A DNA stretch of 64,000 bases from Barnesiella sp. (GCA_014800945.1 JAAVFD010000023.1:84795-148794); one strand, 5' to 3'. Numbered from the stretch's first letter, positions 8,762-17,845 are shown. Numbers and translations are program-made. Notes: generated from the letters alone by a model not told the origin.

Positions 8762-11700
8762 ATGAAACGGAATACACTTATCAGATTCATACATATAATT
8801 CTACTGATAGCCAACGCATTTCCTGTCTTGGCGTTTGATTTGAGCAGCTATGCAGGGCAGTCACGCCTCAGTGAAGGTAAATGGCGCAAGGTCAGTGTTA
8901 ATCAGTCGGGAATACATTTTATCAGTCGCTCTCAGCTTAAATCTCTGGGATTCAGCAATCCGGAAAGAGTGATTGTTGCAGGATACGGTGCTATGGGTGT
9001 GCCGGATGTACTATCTGCGTCAACCTATGTAGATGATTTGCCGGAGGTTCAGTGTGAGCGCACACCTGATGGCATCTATTTCTATGCCGTTGGACCTGAA
9101 GTGGTTTCTGTTGACAGTGACGGTAGAAATATCGTGACTCTGAATCCATATACCTCCAAGGGATACTATTTTATAGGTGAAGGGGAACCGGCAGCGGTAA
9201 TAACTGAAGAGGGAAGAGCTGAAATTCATAATCAGCCGCTCACTGTTTTTACCGATTATATTCACCATGAGATTGATAAGGTGAATTATGGCAGCAGCGG
9301 AACACGTTTTTTCGGTGAAGATTTCCGTTTCACTCCTTCAAGTAATTTTCCATTTATCCTGAAAGATGCGGTTCAGGGGAGTGCCTTTGAGGTTAAAGCG
9401 ACTTTTGCAAATAAATCGGCTACCCGCTCTGATTGGGCAATGACTGTTAATGGAGAAACAATATCAGAGTCCATAGCTCCTACTCCGTCTTCCGACTATG
9501 GGTTGTCTGGAGAAATATCAGGGCTGTATAAGGTTGATGGCGAAAATCTTGATGTTAGAATTTCATTTAACGCAGGCGCAAATCTTAGTGCGGCAAATCT
9601 TGATGCTATAACGGTAAACTACCCTCGCCGGATACGTTTAGATGAGGGAATTCTTGATTTCGGGGTAACTTCAACGGCGGTAAAACTTGCCGGTGCAGAT
9701 AAAAATACAAGAGTATGGGATACAACTGATCCGCTCCGTATAATCCGCATGAATGTAGTGGATACGGAAGATGGCATTGCATGGGTGAACGATTATACAG
9801 GCTATCGCCATTATTCGGCTTGGTCGATCGGAGCCAAATTGCCTGCTGTGACCGATGAAGGTGCAGTAAAGACGCAGAATCTGCATTCACTCACCACACC
9901 GGATATGGTCATTATCACGATGCCCGAGTTTGCTCAGACTGCCAAGCGTATAGCCTCGCTCCATGAACGCATTGATACCATGGAGGTTGCCGTGGTTATG
10001 CAGAATGATATTTTTAATGAGTTCAGCTCCGGATCTACTGATCCCGGAGCATTCCGCCGTTTCCTCAAAATGCTCTACGACCGAGGGATGGCTACAGGGA
10101 AAGAACTGAGATACGCACTCTTTTTAGGGCGTGGCACTTTCGATATCCGAGGTGTCACTTCAGGAGCAGCATCTCTATCCGGTAGCATTATGCCGCTATG
10201 GCAATCAGCGGAGAGCCTTGTGGAAACAGTATCTTATACCACCGATGACTTTTTCGCATTTCTGGAGGACAATAGCGGACTCCGGCCCGGAGCTGACAGA
10301 TACTGCATAGCAATAGGCAGGATACCGGCAAGGAGTGCCTCCGAAGCTGAAACATACGTGGATAAACTTGAAGGATACGTTTGCTCGCCACCGGAGGGGG
10401 AATGGCACAACAGGGTGATAATGACCGCAGATGATGGAGACCGCGGCATTCACCTCACTCAGGCTGACGAACTTGTAGATGCCATGCGCAGCAATCCGTT
10501 CGGAGCATCGATGGTGTATGACAAGGTATATATCGATGCATACCCTCTTGTTGGAGGAGTTTGCCAGACCGGCAGAGAAAAGCTGCACAAGCTGCTCGAT
10601 TCAGGAGCGTCATGGTGGACATATACCGGTCATGCTAATAAATATTACCTGACAGGCCAGGGAATTATGACTCTAAATGATTTGAATTCTCTGTCAAACA
10701 GATATTTACCGGTATTCTTCGGCGCTACTTGTTTCTTCATGCAATGGGATGGCATGGAACAGAGCGGTGCCGAGAAAATGTTTTTCCGTCCCAAAGCCGG
10801 AGTAATAGCTGCAATATCAGCCACACGTCCGGTTTATATATCAGAGAACTCTCTTCTAAGCCGTGCGCTTGGACGTGAAGCCTTCGCGGTGGACGCTAAC
10901 GGAAACGGACTTGCAATAGGAGATATTCTCAAGAATGCCAAGAACCGGCTTAGCGGTTCAGCGGGTACCACCAATAACAATAAACTGCGCTATGCCCTTA
11001 TGGGTGATCCGGCTATGAGAGTGGCTGCAGGCAAGTACCGTGCTGAGGTTACACACATCAATGGCAAGGATGTTGAAACAGAGCAGGAGGATATCGTTAT
11101 TAAAGGTAGAGAAAACGTAATTGTAAAAGGACATATACTATCTTCCGATGGCAAACCGGCAATCGGTTTCAACGGCACGGTAAGAGCAACCCTGTATGAT
11201 GCCGAGACAAGTGTAACAACCCTTGGAAGAAACATAGACAATACAACCGGTCAATCCTTGGTGTATGACGAGCATGGTGATCGCCTTTTCTCAGGTCGTG
11301 ACTCTGTGGAATCAGGTGAGTTTGAGCTCAAAATATCAATGCCGGCTGAACTTGCCGATAATTACCGGAATGCACTCCTAAGTCTCAATGCGAGGTCATT
11401 GGACGGTGAAGATGCAATAGGAACATATTCACAATTTTATGTGTATGGTTCTGACGAGGATGTGCCGCTTGACACCGTTCCTCCGGTAATTTCACGATTC
11501 TATCTCAATCACCCCACATTTGTTGCCGGTGACAAAGTAAACGATAGCCCCATGGTGCTCGCTGAGGTAAGTGACAATATCGCCATTAACCTATCAACTG
11601 CCGGAATAGGGCGGGCTATGACCCTAAAACTTGACGGAGTGACTACCTACAGCAATGTCGCTGACTACTTTACCCCGTTTGCAGACGGTACTCCCGGTGG

Positions 11701-12136
11701 GACAATTGCTTATCCGCTAAGCACCCTGTCCGATGGAGCACATGACCTGACTCTAAGAGTGTTTGATACCTCGGGAAATGCAACCGAAGCTACTGTTGAC
11801 TTTGTAGTTGACCCGCTCGTCCAGCCTGAGATATTTGATGTATATACCGATGTGAATCCTGCTTCGGTGGAAGCAAACTTCTTTGTTAATCACAATCGTC
11901 CTGATGAAACTCTCACTGTTACAGTAAGTGTTTACAACCTCATGGGAGTGCTTGTGTGGAGCAAAACAGTGACAGACAGGAGCGATATGTTTACCTCCGC
12001 ACCCATAAAATGGGATCTTAACGACTTGGGAGGCAGAAGAGTGTCACGAGGCATATACATTTATCGAGCCGATGTAAGCGTAAACGGTACACGCCGCCTC
12101 TCCAAAGGCAAACGCATTGCCGTCACCGGTCACTAA
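8762..12136 (+). CDS. porU: Type IX secretion system sortase PorU (C25 gingipain-like)
   Basis: PorU is the outer-membrane sortase that cleaves the C-terminal signal of type IX cargo and attaches the cargo to the surface. The frame is open from 8582, but the ATG at 8762 starts a good signal peptide (MKRNTLIRFIHIILLIANAF) and lies after the rprXY terminator, so I take it as the start, giving 1124 residues. The C25 catalytic domain shows YTGHAN with His at residue 624 and GATC with Cys at residue 657. The 33-residue spacing equals that of the catalytic His and Cys of gingipain RgpB. Beta-sandwich repeats follow, and the end (VSRGIYIYRADV...SKGKRIAVTG) resembles a type IX C-terminal domain. Its presence implies a full type IX system elsewhere in the genome. 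Confidence 0.9.
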   Translation: MKRNTLIRFIHIILLIANAFPVLAFDLSSYAGQSRLSEGKWRKVSVNQSGIHFISRSQLKSLGFSNPERVIVAGYGAMGVPDVLSASTYVDDLPEVQCERTPDGIYFYAVGPEVVSVDSDGRNIVTLNPYTSKGYYFIGEGEPAAVITEEGRAEIHNQPLTVFTDYIHHEIDKVNYGSSGTRFFGEDFRFTPSSNFPFILKDAVQGSAFEVKATFANKSATRSDWAMTVNGETISESIAPTPSSDYGLSGEISGLYKVDGENLDVRISFNAGANLSAANLDAITVNYPRRIRLDEGILDFGVTSTAVKLAGADKNTRVWDTTDPLRIIRMNVVDTEDGIAWVNDYTGYRHYSAWSIGAKLPAVTDEGAVKTQNLHSLTTPDMVIITMPEFAQTAKRIASLHERIDTMEVAVVMQNDIFNEFSSGSTDPGAFRRFLKMLYDRGMATGKELRYALFLGRGTFDIRGVTSGAASLSGSIMPLWQSAESLVETVSYTTDDFFAFLEDNSGLRPGADRYCIAIGRIPARSASEAETYVDKLEGYVCSPPEGEWHNRVIMTADDGDRGIHLTQADELVDAMRSNPFGASMVYDKVYIDAYPLVGGVCQTGREKLHKLLDSGASWWTYTGHANKYYLTGQGIMTLNDLNSLSNRYLPVFFGATCFFMQWDGMEQSGAEKMFFRPKAGVIAAISATRPVYISENSLLSRALGREAFAVDANGNGLAIGDILKNAKNRLSGSAGTTNNNKLRYALMGDPAMRVAAGKYRAEVTHINGKDVETEQEDIVIKGRENVIVKGHILSSDGKPAIGFNGTVRATLYDAETSVTTLGRNIDNTTGQSLVYDEHGDRLFSGRDSVESGEFELKISMPAELADNYRNALLSLNARSLDGEDAIGTYSQFYVYGSDEDVPLDTVPPVISRFYLNHPTFVAGDKVNDSPMVLAEVSDNIAINLSTAGIGRAMTLKLDGVTTYSNVADYFTPFADGTPGGTIAYPLSTLSDGAHDLTLRVFDTSGNATEATVDFVVDPLVQPEIFDVYTDVNPASVEANFFVNHNRPDETLTVTVSVYNLMGVLVWSKTVTDRSDMFTSAPIKWDLNDLGGRRVSRGIYIYRADVSVNGTRRLSKGKRIAVTGH

Positions 12137-12153
12137 TCCCCCCGAACATTATC

Positions 12154-12181
12154 AAGGTGAGTTTATACACAATATCACCTT
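12154..12181. terminator. Hairpin between convergent porU and a minus-strand gene
   Basis: AAGGTGA (12154-12160) and TCACCTT (12175-12181) form a 7-bp stem in the gap between convergent genes. The T-run is short, so activity in either direction is uncertain. Confidence 0.35.
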
Positions 12182-12279
12182 TGTAGTTTAGAAGATTTAA
12201 TATTTATATTGCTAACGGTGTATATAAATTATGCTTGAAAATCCGTGAGGATTATTGGGAGTGTGCTTTTTTTGTTAGA

Positions 12280-12768
12280 TTATTTATCGACTTGCTTACG
12301 ATTATTCTGAGGAATATCGGTTATATTAATATCTCTATTTGTTGTAAAATCTTTAATTTGACTAACTATTTGTTTTTGTGAAATATCAAAACTATCAAGA
12401 GTATCTTGTATTTTATCTAAATTCTCTTTTAGAAGGGTATTAGTTGCGGCAAGATTTTCGGACGTAGCTTTGATGTTATCAGCAACTGAATTAATTTTAT
12501 CGAATTGACGATGTATTTCATTATTAGACGTGTAAGTATATTGTATTGCAAAAATAGAAAGAGTTATAGATAGCAATACAGAACAAACTGAAATATAATT
12601 CATCAAGTTCTCACTACAACAAACTCTTTCAGAAATAATAAAAGATATAAGCGCTATGATAACAAACATCAAGATGCATATCAACCACCAAAAATGAGGA
12701 GAACCAGTTGAAAGGGAATAGTTTTTGGTGGGCTTACTTTTGGTCTGTTCACTCTCTAATTGCTTCAT
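12280..12768 (-). CDS. Hypothetical two-helix membrane protein with coiled-coil tail
   Basis: I do not recognise this 162-residue protein. A polar N-terminus of about 25 residues is followed by two membrane segments (WWLICILMFVIIALISFII and MNYISVCSVLLSITLSIFAI). The rest is a hydrophilic, probably coiled-coil region rich in N, D and K (residues 80-145). It overlaps the end of the preceding gene by 20 bp, so the two are translated from one mRNA. The local base composition is more AT-rich than the neighbouring housekeeping genes, suggesting recent gain. The layout (short soluble gene plus two-TM coiled-coil gene) resembles small accessory or defence pairs, but that is only a guess. Confidence 0.6.
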   Translation of the reverse strand: MKQLESEQTKSKPTKNYSLSTGSPHFWWLICILMFVIIALISFIISERVCCSENLMNYISVCSVLLSITLSIFAIQYTYTSNNEIHRQFDKINSVADNIKATSENLAATNTLLKENLDKIQDTLDSFDISQKQIVSQIKDFTTNRDINITDIPQNNRKQVDK

Positions 12769-13168
12769 TTACCTTTTTGTAAAATAATTCAATAGTTGCT
12801 TTTAATGACATGACACAACGCTCAAATAGCAATTCTATATGTTCGTCTGAATATATAAACTGCTCTACAGATAACCACACTTGATTTTCTGTTAAAACAA
12901 ATGCTTTCACAACCTTATAAGTAGTATTGAAATCATTAATTATGGAACCATATTTGCATTTGTCAACATCGCTCTCTCCCTCAATTTTAAATATATTGGG
13001 TAAAAGCATCCTAAAATAGTTAGAATCAGAATTATCATATACAAAAAGATAATTCAAGTCCTCATATTGGAACGTTATTTGTTCTTCTACGTTATTTTGA
13101 AACGCAAGATTTTTAGATGAAAGATATTGTATAAATTTTGATTGCATTTTTCGTATGGCGTTACTCAT
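12749..13168 (-). CDS. Hypothetical small soluble protein, first gene of a two-gene unit
   Basis: This protein is unknown to me. The frame is open from 13216, but I prefer the ATG at 13168 (MSNAIRKMQSKF), giving 139 residues, because the -7-like sequence TACCTTTG ends one base before it. It is mixed charge with aromatic-rich segments (ITFQYEDLNYLFVYDN, YFRMLLPNIFKIEGE) and a helical end, and has no signal peptide or membrane segment. It has the feel of a small alpha/beta chaperone-like or immunity-type protein, but no motif supports a function. The promoter sits so close to the ATG that either the mRNA is nearly leaderless or the start is the Met 7 codons later. Confidence 0.55.
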   Translation of the reverse strand: MSNAIRKMQSKFIQYLSSKNLAFQNNVEEQITFQYEDLNYLFVYDNSDSNYFRMLLPNIFKIEGESDVDKCKYGSIINDFNTTYKVVKAFVLTENQVWLSVEQFIYSDEHIELLFERCVMSLKATIELFYKKVNEAIRE

Positions 13169-13376
13169 GCAAAGGTAATTATATTTTCTTGTATGGCAAA
13201 GAAAATTTCTAACCATATGGATGTGGATAAAAATGGCTAAACATCTGCAAAGGTTAGTTGAACCTGTGCTGTGATTATTAGTCTAATTTTGTAAATAACA
13301 TAATTTATTTGTAATTTTGTAACTGGAAATAGAGCCGAAGAGTTGGCTCAAAAGTCTGAAAAGGTGTTATTTGAAT

Positions 13377-13384
13377 TATCTTTG
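13377..13384 (+). promoter_or_regulatory. Promoter -7 box of leader RNA A
   Basis: TATCTTTG matches TAnnTTTG. The same octamer stands before the related leader near 54.1 kb. Transcription would begin about 5-7 bases downstream. Confidence 0.6.
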
Positions 13385-13388
13385 CTTA

Positions 13389-13612
13389 GTAAATTCTCGC
13401 AAAATCTACTAATAGTTAGAAAGATAAGTACAAGTAGCACCTGCACTAGATGCTTTATATCTACCCTTTGGGGTACTATATAGCTCATCAGTGTGGGTGT
13501 TTTGTCATATCTCTAACTAAAGGCAATGCGAGAAGCCTACTAAGCGGATATGCAGAGTACAATCCCACACTTTTTCTATACCAATTATTTAACCGCTTTA
13601 TCGGGATTGTAA
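13389..13612 (+). ncRNA. Structured leader RNA A (shares its core with the RNA at 53832-54117)
   Basis: This stretch holds nested pairings seen directly. TTCTCGCA (13394-13401) pairs with TGCGAGAA (13527-13534). TAGTTAGA..GATA (13413-13426) pairs with TATC..TCTAACTA (13508-13519). The stem inside continues with CACC/GGTG, CACT/AGTG, GATG/CATC, TATAT/ATATA and TACCC/GGGTA closing a TTTG loop. AGGC/GCCT (13521-13538) would form a hairpin whose loop contains TGCGAGAA, making a pseudoknot with the 5' segment. At the 3' end AAGCGG (13542-13547) pairs with CCGCTT and TACAATCCC with GGGATTGTA in an interleaved order, another pseudoknot. The motif GGCAATGCGAGAAGCCT recurs at the second locus. Function unknown; it lies upstream of a lipoprotein gene. 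Confidence 0.6.
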
Positions 13613-13631
13613 GGCAGAAAAATGTTTTACA

Positions 13632-14060
13632 ATGAAACACTTAAAGTTTTTATTTCTAGTGCTTATCGGATTAACTTTCAGCACTACCGTTACATCCTGT
13701 AAGGATGATGTCAAAGAACCATCTAAAGGTCTAGCTGGTACTATTTGGAAAATTAATTCAGCAACCGAAGATGATTTATATGAAGGTGAAGATGATGAAT
13801 ATGAATTTGTTGGAACAACTGTGACTTTCAACAGCGATGGTAATGTAACTTTTTCTAAGCCAAATGCTTGGTCTTATGCAAAATGGTCTTATACAAATGA
13901 TAAGTTGAAAATCGTTTTAGGTGAAGGTGAACCTGATGATTATATGGAAGGCTCATTTGTTATAAATGGGAATAAGGCTACTTATACTTATTCTTGGTAT
14001 GATATTGATGGTGATTGGGGTGGAAAAGATGAATATGTCATGATCCTAACAAAACAATAA
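13632..14060 (+). CDS. Lipocalin-like lipoprotein, hypothetical
   Basis: The 142-residue product begins with a lipoprotein signal peptide and lipobox ending TVTSC (Cys at residue 23), so it should be lipid-anchored in the outer or inner membrane. The mature part opens with LAGTIWKINSA and continues in beta-strand patterns (GTTVTFNSDGNVTF, WSYTNDKLKIVLGEGEP, GSFVINGNKATYTYSW), like the small lipocalin-like proteins of Bacteroidales. It is very acidic (DDLYEGEDDEYEF). Ligand and role are unknown. The gene follows structured leader RNA A by about 20 bp and ends at a clear terminator, so the RNA may control it. Confidence 0.7.
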   Translation: MKHLKFLFLVLIGLTFSTTVTSCKDDVKEPSKGLAGTIWKINSATEDDLYEGEDDEYEFVGTTVTFNSDGNVTFSKPNAWSYAKWSYTNDKLKIVLGEGEPDDYMEGSFVINGNKATYTYSWYDIDGDWGGKDEYVMILTKQ

Positions 14061-14118
14061 TCTATGTAGGTTAAAAAAATGTTATATTTAATACATTTCT
14101 AATTACTTATCTATACTT

Positions 14119-14148
14119 AGCTCCAACTTAATCAGTTGGAGCTTTTTT
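14119..14148 (+). terminator. Terminator of the lipoprotein gene
   Basis: AGCTCCAACT (14119-14128) and AGTTGGAGCT (14134-14143) form a perfect 10-bp stem with a 5-nt loop, followed by TTTTT. Confidence 0.9.
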
Positions 14149-14337
14149 AATGATTAAATGTCTTTCGTTGAGCTACTTATTCAATAGCTTTTATTGGTCT
14201 GCATTATGGTTGTTAGGGTAATCTTATATCTGATTAAAAGGATATTGATTCGGAAGAAGCTCATCTGCAATAATCGCCGTCCGCTACTGGTATCTTGAGT
14301 CATCAGTTTTGCAGTACGGTCAGATTTTATTTGTTGA

Positions 14338-15474
14338 TTAGCGGTTTTGGTACATGTCGGTGTAGTAGCGCTCGTAGTCGCCGGAAGTGATGTTGTCCAT
14401 CCATTCCTGATTGTCAAGGTACCAGCGGACGGTTTTTTCAATGCCTTCCTCAAACTGTAGCGATGGTTCCCAGCCAAGTTCTTTCTGTAGTTTACGGGAA
14501 TCTATTGCATAACGAAGGTCGTGTCCGGCGCGGTCGGTAACGTAAGTTATCAGTTCATCGGAGTACCCTTCAGGGTTACCGAGGAGACGGTCAACTGTCT
14601 TGATAATTACCTTGATAAGGTCAATATTTTTCCATTCATTGAAACCACCGATATTGTATGTGTCGGCTACTTTACCTTTGTGGAAAATAAGGTCAATTGC
14701 GCGTGCATGATCTTCAACAAACAGCCAGTCTCTCACATTTTCACCTTTTCCATAAACAGGCAGCGGCTTTCTGTTACGGATGTTGTTGATGAACAAAGGT
14801 ATAAGTTTTTCGGGGAACTGATATGGACCGTAATTGTTAGAGCAGTTGGTGACCAATGTCGGCATTCCGTATGTGTCATGATAAGCTCTTACAAAGTGGT
14901 CTGAGCTCGCTTTTGACGCTGAATATGGTGAGTGCGGATTATATTTTGTTGTTTCAAGGAAGAATTCTGTTCCGAACGCCAGATGATGTTCAGAAGATGA
15001 CGCAGTGGTGGTAAACGGTGATTCAATACCCTCGGGATTAGTGAGTTCAAGGGCACCGTAAACTTCATCGGTAGAGATGTGGTAAAAGAGTTTGCCGTCA
15101 TATTTCTCCGGCAGGCTTTCCCAATATTCTTTGGCTGCCTGAAGAAGAGCAAGTGTACCCATCACATTTGTTCGTGCAAATGTAAAGGGGTCTTTGATTG
15201 AGCGATCAACATGGCTTTCTGCCGCGAGATGAATAATCCCTGTAATCTTATGCTCTTTGATAATTCTGCGCATTTCATCAAGGTCCGCAATATCAGCCTT
15301 GACAAAGGAATAGTTGGGTTTGCTCTCAATATCCTTGAGATTGGCGAGGTTTCCGGCATAGGTGAGCTTGTCGAGATTGACAATGTTATATTCGGGATAT
15401 TTGTTTACAAATAGTCTTACAACATGGCTGCCGATAAATCCGGCACCTCCGGTTATGAGGATATTTTTTTTCAT
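14338..15474 (-). CDS. rmlB: dTDP-glucose 4,6-dehydratase RmlB
   Basis: RmlB turns dTDP-D-glucose into dTDP-4-keto-6-deoxy-D-glucose, the branch compound for dTDP-rhamnose and for the amino sugar made by the fdtA/fdtB genes nearby. The 378-residue short-chain dehydrogenase has the NAD motif GGAGFIGSHVV near residues 9-19, the catalytic HISTDEVYG block and the YSASKASSDH Tyr/Lys pair. The C-terminus (WYLDNQEWMDNITSGDYERYY) is typical of RmlB. It is the last gene of rmlA-C-D-B and its ATG overlaps the rmlD stop by 4 bp. Confidence 0.95.
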   Translation of the reverse strand: MKKNILITGGAGFIGSHVVRLFVNKYPEYNIVNLDKLTYAGNLANLKDIESKPNYSFVKADIADLDEMRRIIKEHKITGIIHLAAESHVDRSIKDPFTFARTNVMGTLALLQAAKEYWESLPEKYDGKLFYHISTDEVYGALELTNPEGIESPFTTTASSSEHHLAFGTEFFLETTKYNPHSPYSASKASSDHFVRAYHDTYGMPTLVTNCSNNYGPYQFPEKLIPLFINNIRNRKPLPVYGKGENVRDWLFVEDHARAIDLIFHKGKVADTYNIGGFNEWKNIDLIKVIIKTVDRLLGNPEGYSDELITYVTDRAGHDLRYAIDSRKLQKELGWEPSLQFEEGIEKTVRWYLDNQEWMDNITSGDYERYYTDMYQNR

Positions 15475-16337
15475 TGCTCTGTCAGGTTTTTAATGCATTT
15501 TTTGAGTGAGGTTTTCCAGTATGGAATGGAAATGCCGAAAGTGTTTTTGAATTTGGTTTTATCAAGAACAGAGTAGGAGGGGCGTTCTACCGGAGAGGGG
15601 TATTCGCTTGATTTGCAGGGCTGAATATCGCAGTTGAAGTGTCCGGATAATTCGGCTATTTCTTTAGTGAAATCGAACCAGGAGCAAACCCCTTCATCGG
15701 AATAGTGATAAATTCCTTCGTTTCCTTCGTATTTGCCGTTGTCAATAATATCCACAATAGCGTTCGCGAGGTCTCTCGCATAGGTCGGTGTTCCGGTCTG
15801 GTCAATCACCACTTTCAGCTCAGGCTTGGTAGCGGTGAGATTCAGCATTGTCTTCACGAAATTTTTGCCGAACTCGGAGTATAGCCATGCGGTGCGAATG
15901 ATTATAGCCTTGCATCTGCTGTCTGCAATTTTCTGCTCACCATGCAGTTTGGTAACTCCGTACACTCCTGTGGGATTTGTCGGCTCGGTTTCATTTCTGG
16001 GGGTATTGCCCTGATTGCCACCGAATACATAGTCAGTTGAGATATGAATGAGTGTGCAGCCGTTTTTCTTAGCGGCATCCGCGAGATAGCCCACAGCATC
16101 CGCATTGAGTTTTTCTGCAAAATCAGCCTGCTCTTCGGCTTTTTCAACATTGGTGTAAGCAGCGCAATTCACAATGATGTCAAAATTATTGGAACTTACA
16201 CCAAGATCAACCGCTTCAGGGTCAGTGATGTCAATGTCATCTGCATCTGTAAAAATATATTCGTTCGCCGAGTTTTCAGCTGCTATTTTCAGGCAGGTGC
16301 CAAGCTGTCCGTTGCCGCCTGTAACGAGTATTCTCAT
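15471..16337 (-). CDS. rmlD: dTDP-4-dehydrorhamnose reductase RmlD
   Basis: RmlD carries out the last step of dTDP-L-rhamnose synthesis, NAD(P)H-dependent reduction of dTDP-6-deoxy-L-lyxo-4-hexulose. The 288-residue protein has the nucleotide-binding motif TGGNGQLGTCL near residues 6-16, IDITDPEAV, the HISTDYVFGG block and the catalytic YGVTKLHGEQ Tyr/Lys. GTPTYARDLA and the C-terminal RPSYSVLDKTKF are also RmlD hallmarks. Four-base overlaps with rmlC upstream and rmlB downstream indicate coupled translation. Confidence 0.95.
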   Translation of the reverse strand: MRILVTGGNGQLGTCLKIAAENSANEYIFTDADDIDITDPEAVDLGVSSNNFDIIVNCAAYTNVEKAEEQADFAEKLNADAVGYLADAAKKNGCTLIHISTDYVFGGNQGNTPRNETEPTNPTGVYGVTKLHGEQKIADSRCKAIIIRTAWLYSEFGKNFVKTMLNLTATKPELKVVIDQTGTPTYARDLANAIVDIIDNGKYEGNEGIYHYSDEGVCSWFDFTKEIAELSGHFNCDIQPCKSSEYPSPVERPSYSVLDKTKFKNTFGISIPYWKTSLKKCIKNLTEQ

Positions 16338-16909
16338 TTCTTATAAAGGTCAATGTTAATATCAAACGGAGAGTCGAAGTCTGCGAGCATCGGGTGATTC
16401 TTGTCTTTTTCTGAAAGGATAGCGCTGTCAAGTGTCATTTTCCAGTCAATGCCGAGAGAAGTATCAAGAATAGAGATGCCACCATCCGCTTCCGGATGAT
16501 AGAAGTTGTCGCATTTGTACTGAAATACCGCGATGTCGCTGAGTACGGCGAACCCGTGGGCAAAACCACGGGGGACGAACAGCGCGAGGTGATTATCCTC
16601 TGTTAACTGAACAGCCACATGTTTGCCAAATGTGGGGGAGTTCTTACGAATATCCACCGCCACATCAAGAACGGCGCCTTTTACGCAACGCACAAGTTTA
16701 GACTGAGTGTAGGGCGGACGCTGAAAATGCAGTCCGCGCAATACTCCCCGGGAGGAGCAGCTTTCATTGTCCTGCACAAAATCAACCGGACGTACCTTTT
16801 CATCAAATTCTCTCTTGGAGTAGCTCTCAAAGAAATAGCCTCTTGAATCGGTGAATATTCTTGGCTCAATAATCACCACATCGGGAATTGCCGTTTTTAT
16901 AACATTCAT
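16334..16909 (-). CDS. rmlC: dTDP-4-dehydrorhamnose 3,5-epimerase RmlC
   Basis: RmlC epimerises carbons 3 and 5 of dTDP-4-keto-6-deoxyglucose. The 191-residue cupin shows IEPRIFTDSRGYFFESYS at the N-terminus, DNESCSSRGVLRGLHFQ with the catalytic His, RCVKGAVLDVAVDIRKNSPTFG, and FVPRGFAHGFAVLSD. All are family signatures and the length is normal. It starts 2 bp after the rmlA stop and overlaps rmlD by 4 bp. Confidence 0.95.
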   Translation of the reverse strand: MNVIKTAIPDVVIIEPRIFTDSRGYFFESYSKREFDEKVRPVDFVQDNESCSSRGVLRGLHFQRPPYTQSKLVRCVKGAVLDVAVDIRKNSPTFGKHVAVQLTEDNHLALFVPRGFAHGFAVLSDIAVFQYKCDNFYHPEADGGISILDTSLGIDWKMTLDSAILSEKDKNHPMLADFDSPFDINIDLYKK

Positions 16910-16911
16910 AG

Positions 16912-17817
16912 TTATTCAAGATTTTTGAAACCGGTACGATGAATCTCCTCAACAACCTTGATGAGGTATTTTCCATATTGATTTTTAAGCATAGGCCGGG
17001 CAAGCTCCCTCATTTTGTCGGCAGAAATCCATCCCTGACGGTAGGCAATGCCTTCAAGACAGGCAATTTTGAGTCCCTGACGCTTTTCAAGCACTTCAAC
17101 ATAGATTGAAGCTTCGGCAAGAGAGTCATGAGTGCCTGTGTCAAGCCAAGCGAAGCCTCTGGGCAGGGTCTGCACCTTCAGTTCTCCATCTTTAAGAAAT
17201 TCCTGATTTACAGTAGTTATTTCCAGTTCGCCTCGAGCCGATGGTTTGATATTGTGAGCTATCTCTACAACCTTGTTGGGGTAGAAATACAGTCCTACGA
17301 CCGCGTAATTGGATTTCGGATTCTCCGGCTTCTCCTCGATTGAGAGACATTTGCCGTTTTTGTCGAATTCAGCAACCCCGTAACGCTCAGGGTCATCCAC
17401 CCAATAGCCGAACACTGTTGCTTTACCATGATTTTCGGCATCGTCAACCGCAGCTTTGAGCACTTGTGAGAATCCGGCTCCGTGAAAAATATTATCACCG
17501 AGAACAAGACACACGCTATCGTCGCCAATGAACTCTTTACCAATTATAAACGCCTGAGCAAGTCCGTCGGGACTCGGTTGTTCCGCGTAGGTGAAATTGA
17601 CTCCGTAGTCACTTCCATCTCCGAGTAGTCTTTTGAATCCCGGAAGATCTTGGGGAGTTGAAATAATAAGTATATCTCTGATTCCGGCAAGCATAAGGGT
17701 GGAAATAGGATAATACACCATCGGCTTGTCGTATATAGGCAAGAGCTGTTTGCTTACTCCCTTGGTAATCGGGTATAAGCGTGTGCCGGAACCTCCGGCG
17801 AGTACAATTCCTTTCAT
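16912..17817 (-). CDS. rmlA: Glucose-1-phosphate thymidylyltransferase RmlA
   Basis: RmlA joins glucose-1-phosphate and dTTP to give dTDP-glucose, the entry step of the pathway. The 301-residue enzyme begins with the nucleotidyltransferase signature [16 protein letters not shown] (residues 3-18), followed by [26 protein letters not shown] and [18 protein letters not shown]. The end carries the allosteric-site helices usual for RmlA. It is the first gene of the operon, with a TATCTTTG -7 box about 20 bp upstream of the ATG. Confidence 0.96.
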   Translation of the reverse strand: MKGIVLAGGSGTRLYPITKGVSKQLLPIYDKPMVYYPISTLMLAGIRDILIISTPQDLPGFKRLLGDGSDYGVNFTYAEQPSPDGLAQAFIIGKEFIGDDSVCLVLGDNIFHGAGFSQVLKAAVDDAENHGKATVFGYWVDDPERYGVAEFDKNGKCLSIEEKPENPKSNYAVVGLYFYPNKVVEIAHNIKPSARGELEITTVNQEFLKDGELKVQTLPRGFAWLDTGTHDSLAEASIYVEVLEKRQGLKIACLEGIAYRQGWISADKMRELARPMLKNQYGKYLIKVVEEIHRTGFKNLE

Positions 17818-17837
17818 GGTTCAAAATGTTTAATACA

Positions 17838-17845
17838 CAAAGATA
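17838..17845 (-). promoter_or_regulatory. Promoter -7 box of the rmlACDB operon
   Basis: On the minus strand TATCTTTG fits TAnnTTTG and lies about 20 bp before the rmlA ATG. Confidence 0.6.

Noticed and set aside
13450..13635. Open frame of 61 codons on the + strand
   Set aside because: It lies fully within structured RNA A and has no protein-like composition.
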